Below, one piece after another: positions 44,541 through 55,440 of a DNA stretch of 64,000 nucleotides. This DNA is from Blastobasis lacticolella (lineage: Eukaryota; Arthropoda; Insecta; Lepidoptera; Blastobasidae), in NCBI GenBank assembly GCA_905147135.1, contig LR990049.1:14649428-14713427 (forward strand). The letters are read 5' to 3'. The notes below the pieces were generated by a model, which made no database searches, had not been told where the DNA came from, and saw only the letters and a list, made by a program, of their open reading frames with translations. Positions within the stretch are counted from its first letter, which is position 1. Each line of letters begins with the position of its first letter. Position numbers and translations under genes: made by a program.

Positions 44541-44695
44541 GTATGGTGCTGCAATAGAGCTGTGAGCATCCAGCAATGAACAGCGTACAATGTGTTGCTA
44601 CTAAATGTTATTCCCATGGTATGGATAACATTTAGAAGCAATATATTGTACGCTGTCATTTGTTAGATGCGCACTGCTCTATTGCACTATCATAC
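44541..44695. mobile_element. 155-bp hairpin MITE
   Basis: Two arms of about 73 nt pair with roughly 80 percent identity around a short CATGGTAT loop. Left arm strings TGCAATAGAGCTGTGAGC, AACAGCGTACAATGTGTTGC and TAAATGTTAT pair with TAACATTTAGAAGCAA, ATTGTACGCTGTCA and GCTCTATTGCA. A half copy of one arm lies at 45112-45165, so it is a dispersed element and not a unique miRNA gene. Confidence 0.7.
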
Positions 44696-44842
44696 CTTGA
44701 GTAGAGACATAGCCACGTCTAGGTGGCTATGGGAGTAAGAGATGATCAGAGAGATGACACGGTCTGAGTGAGATGTAGTGGACATGGATTTATAATTTAC
44801 TTCGTGATGTGGGCTACATTAGCCTGGATTAGAGATTGTGAA

Positions 44843-44998
44843 CGCAGCGTAGGTAGGCCTCCCACAAGGTGGACCGACGACCTGGTAAGGATCGCAGGTA
44901 CCAGCTGGATGCGGAAAGCACAGGACCGGCGTTTGTGGTGATCTCTGGGGAAGGCCTATGCCCAGCAGTGGGCGTCTTCTGGCTGATATGATGATGAC
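44843..44998 (+). mobile_element. RTE-clade 3' end fragment
   Basis: GAACGCAGCGTAGGTAGGCC, ACAAGGTGGACCGACGACC and GCCCAGCAGTGGGCGTCTTC, ending TGATATGATGATG, match 11780-11930. GATTAGAGATTGTG (44828-44840) and GATGAGAGGTTATG (44999-45013) may be a decayed target duplication. Confidence 0.8.
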
Positions 44999-45111
44999 GA
45001 TGAGAGGTTATGGCTTTTCTAGTCTACTTTTCCGAATGCCCTTCTAAGATATAAAATGCATCAGATGGTAGGACTCTATAAAGCCTAATATTTAGCATAT
45101 GATATATACAC

Positions 45112-45165
45112 TGTCCATTGCTGGATGCTCACAGCTCTATTACAGTACGGGGTGTTACAAATACA
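45112..45165 (-). repeat. Half copy of the 44.5-kb hairpin element
   Basis: GTCCATTGCTGGATGCTCAC then AGCTCTATTACAGTACGG is the reverse complement of the left arm of the hairpin at 44541-44695. Confidence 0.65.
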
Positions 45166-45589
45166 GTCGTCGAATCGTGCGAACAGCAAAATGCCTCGGA
45201 ACAGAGGCACTAAAGATGCCACTGGCTGGAGTAACGGTTAGACGTTTACTGTCTTACTTAGCCGGATGGCTGTCACTTTTATCAGGTGATAGGACTCTGT
45301 AAAGTCGGAGGAGTCTGTCTGGGTAGTATTATATTACCTTTGGGCTGGGTAGTATTATATAACCACCACCTTACTAGCTTTTGCTGCCAAACAATAATTG
45401 CAGGCAGCATTGGGCTTCTGTTTGAAGGGTAAGGGTAGGGCATTAGGCATCTTAGTATAGGGAAAACGCAGCTGCAGTTGCGTATTTTTGTTACTTGTAA
45501 CCTTAATGCATGACTCGCAGATGTTATGGGCGACAGTTACCGCTTAATATCAGATAGGCTGTTTACTCGTGTTTAGCTGAGCAAGTAGC
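45166..45589. other. Non-coding sequence, nothing recognised
   Basis: TGGGTAGTATTATAT is repeated at 45319 and 45347. No gene. Confidence 0.4.
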
Positions 45590-45860
45590 GTATAAAACAC
45601 TTGAAAACTCCGAATGTGCAATGGAAACGCACAGCCGTGAACGGCACCGATGCGCCGATAGGCGTGCTTCCTGCGCTCGCGCACCGGGCAGCGGCCAGCG
45701 GCGGCCTCAGATCACGGCGATTATTTACATTGATCCGTGCCGGTGCCACCGCCCTGGGAGACCGTGGACCACGCACGGTTCCCAGGACTAATTGCACAGA
45801 CGGCGGCCGGGCGGTGCGGTGGCGAGAGACAAAGAGAACGGATTTGGCCGGGTTACCCGA
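45590..45860. promoter_or_regulatory. GC-rich island, candidate regulatory element
   Basis: CpG-rich block with frames open on both strands (91 codons plus, 74 codons minus) that match no family and overlap each other. Treated as regulatory candidate DNA. Confidence 0.3.
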
Positions 45861-45987
45861 TATACGGGTTGGCTGATCGATGGATAGCTGATGATATGAA
45901 CCACAGAGATCAGTAAAAAGTTAGGTCTTGCTATTAAGGTAGCTACTAAGTTCGGTAAGGTAGGTACTTAAGTAGGCAACTTATCTT

Positions 45988-46125
45988 TTTTTTATGTTAT
46001 ACGGCAGTCAAACAGGCAAGCGGGCCACTTGATGGAAAGTGGTCACCGCCGTCTATGGACATCAGCAACACCAGAGGAGTCACCAATGCGTTGCCCGCCT
46101 CTGAAGTGACCTCTAATTATACCTC
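45988..46125 (-). mobile_element. Non-LTR retrotransposon 3' UTR fragment
   Basis: A short T run, then ACGGCAGTCAAACAGGCAAG, CGGGCCACTTGATGGAAAGT, GGTCACCGCCGTCTATGGAC and CCAATGCGTTGCCCGCC. Same family as 24576-24800. The minus frame ends SSGVADVHRRR, a jockey/CR1-type C-terminus. Confidence 0.7.
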
Positions 46126-46509
46126 TTGAACGATCCCATGTCATAGTCCAAAGGAAACACCATACAAGGGAACATAGGTTTCGATCTCGTGTTATGAACG
46201 TAGTTCTCGTAGCGTAGATATTACTATGTAAATTGTAAGCAGAAGTAGTTATGTTCAAAACGGGCATTCCATGATAATACTTGTGGAACTTTTCTAATTT
46301 ATTTCTTTTACTTACCGCGCTAGTTATAGAGCAAAGAAGAAAATTGCAAACTTTTTTAACAGCCCAAATTCCTTCAGTGGCTATTATTGTTGTAACCTAT
46401 TGGTTCGTCTTCCGAGTTTTCAGCGAAAGGTAACAGAAAGTTACAAGAGTCATTTTACCACACCACAACTAAAGTCAACATTCTGTATAACCAACTAGAA
46501 CTAAGAGGG
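46126..46509. other. Non-coding sequence, nothing recognised
   Basis: May contain decayed upstream LINE sequence on the minus strand. No firm feature. Confidence 0.35.
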
Positions 46510-46815
46510 TACAAAAACAACAATGTTTGCCGCGAATCTGCGAAGAATTCACACGAGGATGACCCTCGGTCTCCAGAGAAGTGGCACTGGTTTTTTCTAC
46601 TGTTTGCACTCGCGTAGTTCGGTGAGTTGTCGCCAGTTGCGAGAAGGCTGCGGGGAAAAAAGTTACAACGCGGACATTGGGATGTTTTGTTTGCGTGCTC
46701 TGTTAGCGAGCGCTCGCTACCTCGAGTGCGGACCGGCGACGCCGCGGGGCGAGCATAGCGCGCGTTTCGCATGGCTGCGCAGTTGCAACTTTCTGAATAG
46801 TTTAGGGCAAAATTC
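46510..46815. promoter_or_regulatory. GC-rich island, promoter-like texture
   Basis: CpG-rich, with GCGAGCGCTCGC palindrome (46708-46719). Overlapping frames of 99 codons (plus) and 147 codons (minus) match no family. The texture resembles an insect first exon or promoter, but no start, donor or initiator stands out. Confidence 0.3.
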
Positions 46816-46944
46816 CTCATAATAATATGTAAAACATACCGAAGACTTATACTTGATGTGTAAGTAGGTATGTCGGTAGGCTTTACAAAATGAGTCATGG
46901 GAAAAAGAAAACGTGGAAAAAACTATTTTTCTTTATCGATATTT

Positions 46945-47300
46945 TTGGTATTGGTCCGCGACACCTCCCGCGTACAATTCAGTTATTACGTTCTGGTCCC
47001 GTCCCTGCGGATATAACATTGAATTTCGGGATAAATTATACCCTATGTGCCAAATTTCATAAAATAATATTTTCATTCATCCTTACAAAGTTTCGCATTT
47101 AATATAGTAGCTTTTGCTCGGTACTTCTTCCGCGTAAAATTCAGTTATAACGTTCCAGACTCGATCCCGCGGAAAGTACTTACATTGAATTTCGGGATAA
47201 ATTATAGCATATGTGTGCCTAGCTATATTGCTGCCTTTCATCAAAATCCAAACATATCCAACCTTACAAACTTTCGCATTATAATATTAGTAGGAAGGAT
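46945..47300 (-). repeat. Two tandem Helitron-like repeat fragments
   Basis: The sequence block ACCTCCCGCGTA, AATTCAGTTATTACG, GTCCCGTCCCTGCGGATA, TTGAATTTCGGGATAAATTA, then TTACAAAGTTTCGCATT occurs twice (46960-47105 and 47125-47292). The second copy ends in CGCATTATAATATTAGTAGG, the reverse of the start seen at 38640. Confidence 0.65.
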
Positions 47301-47304
47301 TACT

Positions 47305-47313
47305 AGAAGAATT

Positions 47314-47344
<31 letters not shown>

Positions 47345-47410
47345 GTTTATTGTACACAATAATGATATACAGAGAAATATAATAGAACAAAAGACACAAC
47401 AGGCGCTGCT
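47305..47410 (-). mobile_element. Non-LTR retrotransposon 3' tail
   Basis: A TTTA repeat then AACTGTTTATTGTACACAAT, AATGATATACAGAGAAATAT and AGAACAAAAGACACAACAGG. This is the uninterrupted form of the tail that carries a SINE at 33128-33390. Confidence 0.7.
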
Positions 47411-48850
47411 TATTTCTAAGAAGAATTTTTTAATAGCTCATCAATTAAAATAGTTCACCAGGTAAAAAGCTGTACAAAATAATATTTTTACTTTATACGG
47501 TGAAATATTTTTCTCCTTTCTGAGTGTAGCAACTATACTAACCCGGATTGGGTATAAAACTTGCGCCTACAAAAATAATAATAAGTAGTATAATTGGTCC
47601 CCTGCATCATTGTTGCCCTAGCGAGCGCATTGTATGACTAAGCTGTGTACTCAGGACGCGCACAGTAGCTGTTTGTGCTACCTGTGCTACGCCCTACCTG
47701 GCTGCGGCCAGCCTGCCTACACTAACTGCTCGACTCTCCAAACATACAATTCTTATCATCCCACAAAAATACTTCACAATCCGCAGGTAAATACTCCAGC
47801 GGAAGGATTTTAAAAATCAAACAAAACCGATGGCAGTAAATAAAAATTAACTAGAGATTTGGAGATATCTAACCGTTTTGACGGAACCTTAGATACTCAC
47901 TTACAATTTTAATTAATCCGACCGTCTGAGTTTAACGTTTACTTGACCACAAGTTTATAATCGTAAAGAGAGCCGGCCTATAAATCTTGTGCGTGTGACG
48001 TGTTTAAAGCGAAAAAAGTAACACATGTCCGGAGCGTGTTTTAGAGGGACTAATTTCCTTTGGGGATTAAATGTCTTTTTCCTTATTTTTGTGGGGAACA
48101 AAGGCAGATGCCACCCACGACGCGGCGTGGCGCTGCAACATCGCGCAAACGCATTAGCACTACACTTTTGTTTCTGCTTATGCGACAGTGAGGAAGACAG
48201 ATGCATTGCCCGGGCTGGACGCGCCTGCGACGCTGCCTGCCAGATAAATAGGCACTTAACTCGTGGCTTATTAACAGACACGACGGAGTAACGGCTAGGT
48301 TTCGCGTTATTTAATTATAATTAGTAATCAACTCATAAATAACAAAATTTGTGTGAATGGAAAATTATCTGTCTGAATTGATACCTAATAATCAAAAAGT
48401 TTGAGTCTCGAAATATAAAAATAAAATACTAGATGTTAGGTACCTACAGTTTTATAAATTCTGTACAATCTCCTCACACTATTACAATTATTGTAATAAA
48501 AGTTTATCACGGTCGACATTTGCATTGATTAAGAAGATATATAGCTTAATCAAAACTACTTACTGGGACGGCTATAAATTCCCGTTAAGTGCACGGCAAA
48601 ATAAACATTAAAACTTATTCTCAAGATTCAAGATAACCTACTTATGGACGTAATGAAATTATGGCTTGCAAAAAATCACATTACTTAGGGGCCACTTTGG
48701 AAATGAGTAATGTGTTTTTAAAACGCGTGTCACTGGTCCACCAATTAATCATCTTCACAGTTCAGTGGTAGGGAACACACGAACACATGACATAGCGCTC
48801 AATTGAAGTTGGTGAACGCGAGGCAAGTATTTGACAGAAGGGTCTCTTAA
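47411..48850. other. Non-coding sequence with small GC patches
   Basis: GC-richer at 47615-47740 and 48105-48250. The overlapping frames at 47955-48281 (minus) and 48025-48291 (plus) match no known family. No RNA gene seen. Confidence 0.35.
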
Positions 48851-49620
48851 CAATATTGCAATATCTGCTTCACGGGAATTGGCAGCAAAGTTTAAGGAAC
48901 GATAGCATCACAAACGCAAGAAAAATATCCCAATCACTTATGCTTATGAACATCTCGATAATCTCGAGTATTCTTGGCATGTTGGATAAATCGTTGAAAT
49001 ATTGCATTGGCGAATATCGAATATCGGACATGTCATTCCGGGCATCCCGCGCGCTCCGCCGTGAAATATGAGGGTCTCGCAAACCGCCAAAAATAAAAAC
49101 CCCATACGTTTTATTACCGGGCGAACCCGCGGACGCGCGCATACCTCCATACCTCATATCTTAGCTAAATTAAGTCCTTCGGCCGCGTCGCAATAATGAA
49201 AATGTCACTCGATTTATAGTGGCCTCTCAGAACCGAGAGCAAATTTACGACGGCGTATATTTTATTACTCATTGTATACGGCTCGCAATCAACAGACTCT
49301 AAAATGAGAATATTGGTGTTAATAAAACGTATCGGATTTAGTTTCTCGTTTCGCCGGCCCTGGTGTAAATAATAAACAGATAGACAGACAGCCGCTTTAT
49401 ATTTAGGAGTGGCGTCGGCGTCTTGGGTGGTCCGCGATCGTGGGCCGCGCTCGACAGAATAAGGCCGAGATTTGTGAGATATCGCGCGCTCGGCTGGACC
49501 TGAAATAGATAGCGAACGCTAGGCGCACCATCTTCTTCGCCAACACCGGATTAAGCTGAATATCCTGTCTCTTGATAAATCGGTTCGCTACTTCCAGAGA
49601 TTAGGTACGAATGTGTAGGC
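48851..49620. promoter_or_regulatory. Conserved-looking non-coding element cluster
   Basis: Long stretch of balanced, non-repetitive sequence with CpG-rich patches (49030-49070, 49115-49145, 49405-49500), many TTTATTAC/TTTATAG-type strings, and an exact Ci/Gli site at 49424-49432. Frames on both strands are short and match no family. Looks like enhancer DNA, which only cross-species alignment can confirm. Confidence 0.35.
49424..49432 (+). promoter_or_regulatory. Ci/Gli consensus TGGGTGGTC
   Basis: Exact 9-mer in a CpG-rich context (TCTTGGGTGGTCCGCGATCG). Third exact copy in the window. Confidence 0.35.
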
Positions 49621-50084
49621 CCTTAAGTACCTACATGTAGCCAAACTACGTAGTACGTAGCTTGGTTATATGACAAGCCAGACATGTCGACAGAATTGGC
49701 CTCTGAAATAAGCACTACTTAAGAGTACATCCTCAGTGATATGCGGCAGCTAAGTAGATTAAAGCACAACTCTTTCCATCTGCAGATGTCGTCAAAGGTT
49801 ACTAATATCGTAGAGGCATACATAAATAGCAGCTAGAACATCCGTAGACAAGAAAAGGGATAGCAGCAAATACTGCATTTGCAATAGGTACTGCGGAATA
49901 CCCACACTATTGTGGGGGTAGCACAAAGGTCAAGTGAGCGTTACTGGCTGTTAGCGGTGATGACTACGGCCCGTCTTTAATACGAAAAGTATAAACAAAT
50001 ATATATTAGTAGGTTACCAGCGTAGTCAATCAAATCTATCACCAGCAATGTTATACACATAAACAGTGAAAAAGGCGTCACCCT
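49621..50084. other. Non-coding sequence, nothing recognised
   Basis: AT-rich with no supported feature. Confidence 0.4.
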
Positions 50085-50260
50085 ACCCCTTAGCACCGAT
50101 CCGCTGCGTTGTCGCGTCGGATCGCAGCCCGCGCGCCGCCGCGCCTAGATCCGTCGCCTCGGACGTTTTCCGCGTGGAGTGAGAGACGCGGCGCCGGCGC
50201 AGCCGAGCGGCCATTATGATGCATTACTTTCCTTACCACCGAGACGGCCATTGCGAAAAT
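50085..50260. promoter_or_regulatory. CpG-rich island, candidate regulatory element
   Basis: GC-rich block ending in GAGCGGCCATTATGATGC (50205-50222), which contains a Pho/YY1-like GCCATTAT core. No coding frame. Confidence 0.35.
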
Positions 50261-50800
50261 AGATCGTAAAATAAAACAGTAATGACGACTATAAATATTA
50301 ACAGAGAACTAAATGAAATAAACAACCTTTATGAAAACGTGGAACAAAACGCCATTCGTGTCTCTATGGTAAAGAGAAAATTCATAAAATATTTATACCT
50401 TCCCATCTCCAGAATGAAAATATAAAGACAATCAAATTCCATATAATAATTTTAAGTTATGGAGAGGGCTGTTCGCGAAAACTATGTTATAAACGTAAAG
50501 TTTTAAATACCCTTTGGAATACAGTAATCTAGCGTCCATAAAAACGCGTTCTTAGAACAGACTAGTGATTATACGTCCCTGCAGCCATCCGTCCGCTTCC
50601 TCATACGCGGCGAGCGACCCGCGTCCCCTGTAATTATAGACCCTAGAGTTGTTTTACGAGCTCTAGAGACCGACAGGGCACCTCAAACTGAGAGCAGGAG
50701 AGCCATTACGACCTACGACCGATTATGCTACAAAGTAGACACAGACAAAATGCTAAAGAGTTGGTGAAACTCTGTTTTAATCGATAGAGCGCTCTATTAT
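50261..50800. other. Non-coding sequence, nothing recognised
   Basis: AT-rich, GC-richer at 50580-50640. No gene or repeat. Confidence 0.4.
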
Positions 50801-50802
50801 TG

Positions 50803-51013
50803 GTGCCAAATGGATTGGCAATAGGAGACATTGATCTCTCGGTCAGAACTAATTCGTAAGCAGTGAAATGCTAGCTGTAACACTTTAAATAGTTGTATTC
50901 GTTACAGTTTAACAAATTAGAAAAGCTTGTAACAGTTTTCATGTCTTATTCATGAAATAATGCTAGTAGTTGACCGAGATATCAAGGCACTCTATTGCCA
51001 ATCCATTTGGCAC
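50803..51013. mobile_element. 211-bp MITE with inverted termini
   Basis: GTGCCAAATGGATTGGCAAT followed by AG at 50803-50824 is a perfect 22-bp inverted match to 50992-51013. The next 21 bases match at about 15 positions, giving arms of about 43 bp. The centre is AT-rich and non-coding. No clear target duplication. Confidence 0.8.
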
Positions 51014-52880
51014 GAAGTATAGAAATTCACAGGAACCTTTACTGCAAGAAAACCGTGAATGTTGTTAGGTTAGGTACTCACTCGAACCGATACTTATTTA
51101 TTATTATTTGCAGAAAATGAGTAAATTCCCCTTAGCTTTTCGACCTTTTATAATCCTATTTCAGATAAAACTTTATGAGTTGAGTTTAGTTTACAAGTGG
51201 CGATGCTTTTGACACCGCGCGGCGATTTTTCTTTGAAGGTGTCAATATGTTTAAAAAGTTATTGTTTTTGTTGGGAGTCGCAATAATTTTGTACCTACCA
51301 AAATACTGCATTTTAATGGCATTAAATTCATTAATTTTCACGAAAATGTGATTGTGATACCTGTATGCCCTTTTTGTATGTTTAGACAGGGGGTTCTGCT
51401 ACACTCTGTATACGCATTAACTCGAGCGCAAAATTTTATATCAAACCACTGTCTATCAAAATTTTATATCTGTTCAGTTTAAGATATTTTTTTGTGGTAT
51501 GTAATAGGTCTTTGTTTTAGGACAGGCAGCGTCACCCAGACATTTTCATTCACCGCCATTTCCAGTTTTAATGTAGCACTCAAATTACAGTTTAAGAACC
51601 AGTGTCCTAGACCAAGGCTTTATGGCACAAAGCCTATGGTGACCTTCCGAGAAGCCGGGGCTGGCCCAACAATGTTCGAAGCGGACCACCCGCGTCGACG
51701 GCTAGGTATATTGTCAAGCAAATACTCCGCGGCGACTGACAGAGATATTCACAAAACAATTAAGCGTTCTTGCATTATAATCACTGCGCTTTTGTCAGCC
51801 ACACCTTTATGTGTCTGTGCTCTAATAGGATATCTGTTCAGCACAATGCGACGACACGAAACATTGCAAGGAGTTATGACATAATTGAGACAGGTTTCTT
51901 GCGGGTGGCGCACTGGGCTGGCCGCTTATTTATGAAGGGCAGAAAGGTGAAGCTAAAGGTGGAATTAATTACGTCACGTTATTAATCGAGTCAGTTGCCA
52001 ATTTACAATATTTAGAAAAAATTGTTAATATGAAAGTGAATTGATGCACCGGTACCTAGAGGCTAACAAAAGAGAACATGTTACATGTTGTGTGAATGCT
52101 GACACGCATGTGAAAGGAGTTAATGTCGAGCTGACGGGAAATGGATGAGAGACGTATTGTGCCGTCGAGCGAATGCTGATTTTATATACCTAATACATAC
52201 ATACTAGTACTATAACGCCTTTTTCCCGTAGGGGTGGCAGAGACCACATTGATCAATTACCTATTTTTGAACCGCTCGCCTCGTGTCGAACGGTTTTAAA
52301 TTTTAATTTTTGGCATGAAAAATTCAATATTTTGTTGTATGATGCTGATTTTCCCTATCTTTGAACCGTTCATTTTGATGTAGCTTAAGTAATTTTAAAA
52401 ATATTGAATGAAAATGAATTGAAAAATTATCTAGCCGATAATCAAAATTGAAAACCGTTCGACTAGAGCGATTCAAAAATATGAATGATGATGATGAGAA
52501 AGAATGATGATGAGAAAAATCGCTTGTTAGTGACTGATTTCAATTGCCTTCACACCAGCGTAACAAATTATGTAAGACTTAACTCCCAATTTATTCACAG
52601 CCTTAGTCCTTACCCACATTCCTAAATCTACAACAATTACCAGTTAAGTTTCATGGTCCTTCGAACCGGATCATTGTGGCACCAACACGATTGTTAACTA
52701 GTTGGCAACAAGAGATATCTAATGTTTATTGGCATGCCGAGTAGTAGTATTTCTGGTTTGGTAACGCACGCCCTGCCAGCCAAACAAGTACGACAATATC
52801 AGTGTACAAAGCCTGATTGCAGTTTACTGCCTCGCTACCGCGGTAGGTAAACGTTTATTTAAATTACAATTTATTAGCCT
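51014..52880. other. Non-coding sequence, one unsupported ORF
   Basis: A 130-codon plus frame at 51492-51884 has one hydrophobic stretch near its end but no recognised family, no leader and no splice context. 52220-52500 has several ATTTT(T/G)AACCGTTC-type repeats (AACCGCTCG, GAACGGTTTTAAATT, TTGAACCGTTCA, GAAAACCGTTCGA). No gene called. Confidence 0.35.
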
Positions 52881-53560
52881 TATGGCGGGTTTATACTGAG
52901 CTAGAGAATGCTTGAAGAATACTTATTCGGTAGTCTAAACAAAGCTAGAACATTAGAAATGTTAGAAACGTTTACACTAAAAGAATACGAGCGAATGACT
53001 GTTTACCATCAGGCAGGCCGTTAGCTTGTTTGCCACCTTAATGGTATAAAAAAATGCTTTTGTTGTATGTTCTTGCTATAAGGTGCGCTTATAATTTAGC
53101 GTACAAGTGGGTGTACGTATCTACACCAAGTGAGCGAATGCTGCAATGCTTTTAAGAGTAGGTATCTACTTCTTCGCTTGGTGTAAATAGATTTAGAGTT
53201 GGTGTAAACGATACGAGAGATTGCTCTTGCTCTTTATTAGCCTGGCGTAAACGCAACATTATAGGGGGTGTATTACTCGTACAGCATGAGCCAATGCTCT
53301 AAGGCTTGACGTAAACAGAGGTAGAGCAGTCGCTTGTTGTTATTGTTGCTTCGAGCACTAATCCTGGTGTAAGCGCTACGTTCAGCTACACCAAAAGAAA
53401 GAGCGAATGCTCTTACCTGAATGTTCTGGCTGTAGTCTGGAATTAACGTACCATAAAAGTAGGTGTACATCAACTAAGCCAATGCCCTAAAAATGCTTTC
53501 GTTTACACCAAAATAAATGCTGTTACTCTATGTTCGATTGGTGTAAACGTTGCCTTAGAC
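52881..53560. repeat. Irregular array of GGTGTAAACG and GAGCGAATGCT motifs
   Basis: GGTGTAAACG or its inverse occurs at 53201, 53244 (GGCGTAAACG), 53308 (GACGTAAACA), 53500 (inverse) and 53540, with weaker forms at 52969, 53180, 53364 and 53392. It alternates with GAGCGAATGCT-type strings in both orientations. Several neighbouring pairs are inverted, so the region can fold back. A jockey/CR1-type 3' tail (52994-53050) is inserted in it. No coding frame; family unknown. Confidence 0.65.
52994..53050 (+). mobile_element. Jockey/CR1-type 3' tail fragment
   Basis: GACTGTTTACCATCAGGCAG, GCCGTTAGCTTGTTTGCC and ACCTTAATGGTATAAAAAAA match the tails at 25111-25210 and 28676-28760 (minus). Confidence 0.7.
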
Positions 53561-53929
53561 GAAATACTTGTTTACTGCAACGACTTCTGTCCGAGGAACT
53601 CTAAAATGAAAGTGCGTAACGGCTACCTTATACGGGATCATAACGACTTTAATCTTGTTAGATAATCGGGAGCGTAAGAAATACATTCAATTTAAACCTA
53701 TAAGATAAAATAGTTTAACTTCAAAGCTACCCAGCTTTTTCTATTCAACTCATAATCATACGAGGTGCCATTCACTGAACCCTAACCAAACTAACAAGGA
53801 CTCAGTAAAGACGCGACGGCACACCTGCAAACTCCGAAGTCCTGTCACATACTCATATTTTTATTCCACCGTCGCACAATCAGACTTTCCATGCAGTAAA
53901 GTTGCACTCAGAACAATGTTGCAATTAAA
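53561..53929. other. Non-coding sequence, nothing recognised
   Basis: No supported feature. Confidence 0.4.
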
Positions 53930-54025
53930 TTAGTGGGCGCCGAATTCGCGCGGCGGTCGTCGCGGGCGCGCGTGCGGACGGAATGCTGATGCGGCCGGGA
54001 CGGAGAGGCGATGTTGGAGATTGTA
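53930..54025. promoter_or_regulatory. Small CpG-rich island
   Basis: Dense CpG (GAATTCGCGCGGCGGTCGTC) between AT-rich flanks. No coding frame. Regulatory role is inference. Confidence 0.3.
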
Positions 54026-54227
54026 CGTCAAATTTTTTGTTTATATATTGGTACTTATTTTGACCTACTTAAATATCTAAAAGAATATTCTTACAAAACC
54101 ATGCTCATGGTTTGTCTGTGTATCCATAGGACAAAGATAAAAAAAATTAAGTAAAAAGCATTAAAGCATAGTTTATAAATTGAGTGAAAAGCACAAAGCA
54201 TAAAAGCACACACTTCGGATCAAGAGC

Positions 54228-54275
54228 ATTGCCACTTATAGGTACACTACCACTAGTGTAGCTATAAGTGGCAAT
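54228..54275. repeat. Near-perfect 22-bp hairpin, 4-nt loop
   Basis: ATTGCCACTTATAGGTACAC plus TA (54228-54249) pairs with 54254-54275 with a single mismatch (G opposite G) around a CCAC loop. The loop is too small for a typical microRNA precursor. More likely a recent inverted duplication or a hairpin end of an element. Confidence 0.65.
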
Positions 54276-54309
54276 GGTGGCCGGGTCCATACCCGGCGTG
54301 ACTTCCTTC

Positions 54310-54565
54310 GTGTGGCGCCCAACCCGTCCCTACCTACTCTACCCCTGCCCTACACCTACTTTACCCCTACCTACCCTTTTTTTCTTGCTTAAAAACATTC
54401 CACTTGAATCATTCTATCTATTGCTGAAAACCGCATTATAATCCGTTGCGTAGTTTAAAAGATCTAAGCTCAAAATCCGTAACTTGATTTAGAAGTTAGC
54501 GGTTACGTAGACAGAGAGACGCAAAAAGCGACTTTATTGTATACTATGTAAGGATGATCCTGACT
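54310..54565. repeat. Degraded Helitron-like repeat
   Basis: A CTACC-rich run (54328-54378), then CATTCCACTTGAATCATTC, CCGCATTATAATCCGTTGCG and ACGTAGACAGAGAGACGC, then ATACTATGTAAGG. The same kind of sequence as at 3686-4165. Confidence 0.5.
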
Positions 54566-55440
54566 GTGTCTACCTACATAATTACCCTCGGTATTACCTA
54601 TTATGTACAGATGTAAGATACAGTACCGTCAGCTGAATTGTGAATGAAATTTAATATGTGCAGAAGTTGCCGAATACGTATAGTTTGTATCCTTTCCGTG
54701 TAAGGCTCGAGTAAGATTCATGTAAATGTAACAAAGAAACTTTAAGGATGAAATCTCCAGCACCTTCATAAGGTTAGTGGTCCGGTTCGTACGTCAATCA
54801 GGACAATGCTACTCTAAAGGACGTAGGGTTAATGCAAGTCCGCCGAATCCAATACATTGTTGCTAACCGCAGTATAAGCGAGTGATTGTCAATGCTTAAA
54901 ACATGCTAATAAAATCATGTACGGACCGAGGCAATTGCATGAATGTGCTGTTTGGGTGGCCGATACATTCACAGAATACACTAACTTTGTCACAGTTCAT
55001 GGTGGCCGCAGCTAGGCAAGATACCAATTTAAAATATAATTCTGCACACTTACACTTTAACCTTAAATAATCTATGAGCATTAATGTACAATATTTTATA
55101 AAAAAACTGGATATTGGCTGGTCGTAGACCGTAAGCTCACTGATGATGACTGCTAATGCACTTTTGACTAACGTCTTCAGTTAGGCAATCAGTTTCGGTT
55201 ACTAAATACAGAAAGCAAGTAGTCGTCGTAAGTTGCGCTTACGTTAGACATTCTGTGGTTACGCCAGAAACCCCCTAAGGCCGATGTCAGTTCTCCACAA
55301 AGTAACAGCTGAGCATAATTCAGGCACACGACTTCAACCCTTAATTAACCGAAATCACGGGCAACAGCTGATGAATGGTGCACAATCATAATACGATTTC
55401 CATGCTCATAACGCGTCGGTATTGTAAAACGGCAACACGT
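54566..55440. other. Non-coding sequence, nothing recognised
   Basis: AT-rich, no supported frame or RNA gene. Confidence 0.4.

Noticed and set aside
46455..46898. 147-codon minus-strand ORF
   Set aside because: Runs through a CpG-rich island where stops are rare, overlaps a 99-codon frame on the other strand, and has no domain.
51492..51884. 130-codon plus-strand ORF with a hydrophobic stretch
   Set aside because: No family resemblance, no start context of note and no supporting exon structure.
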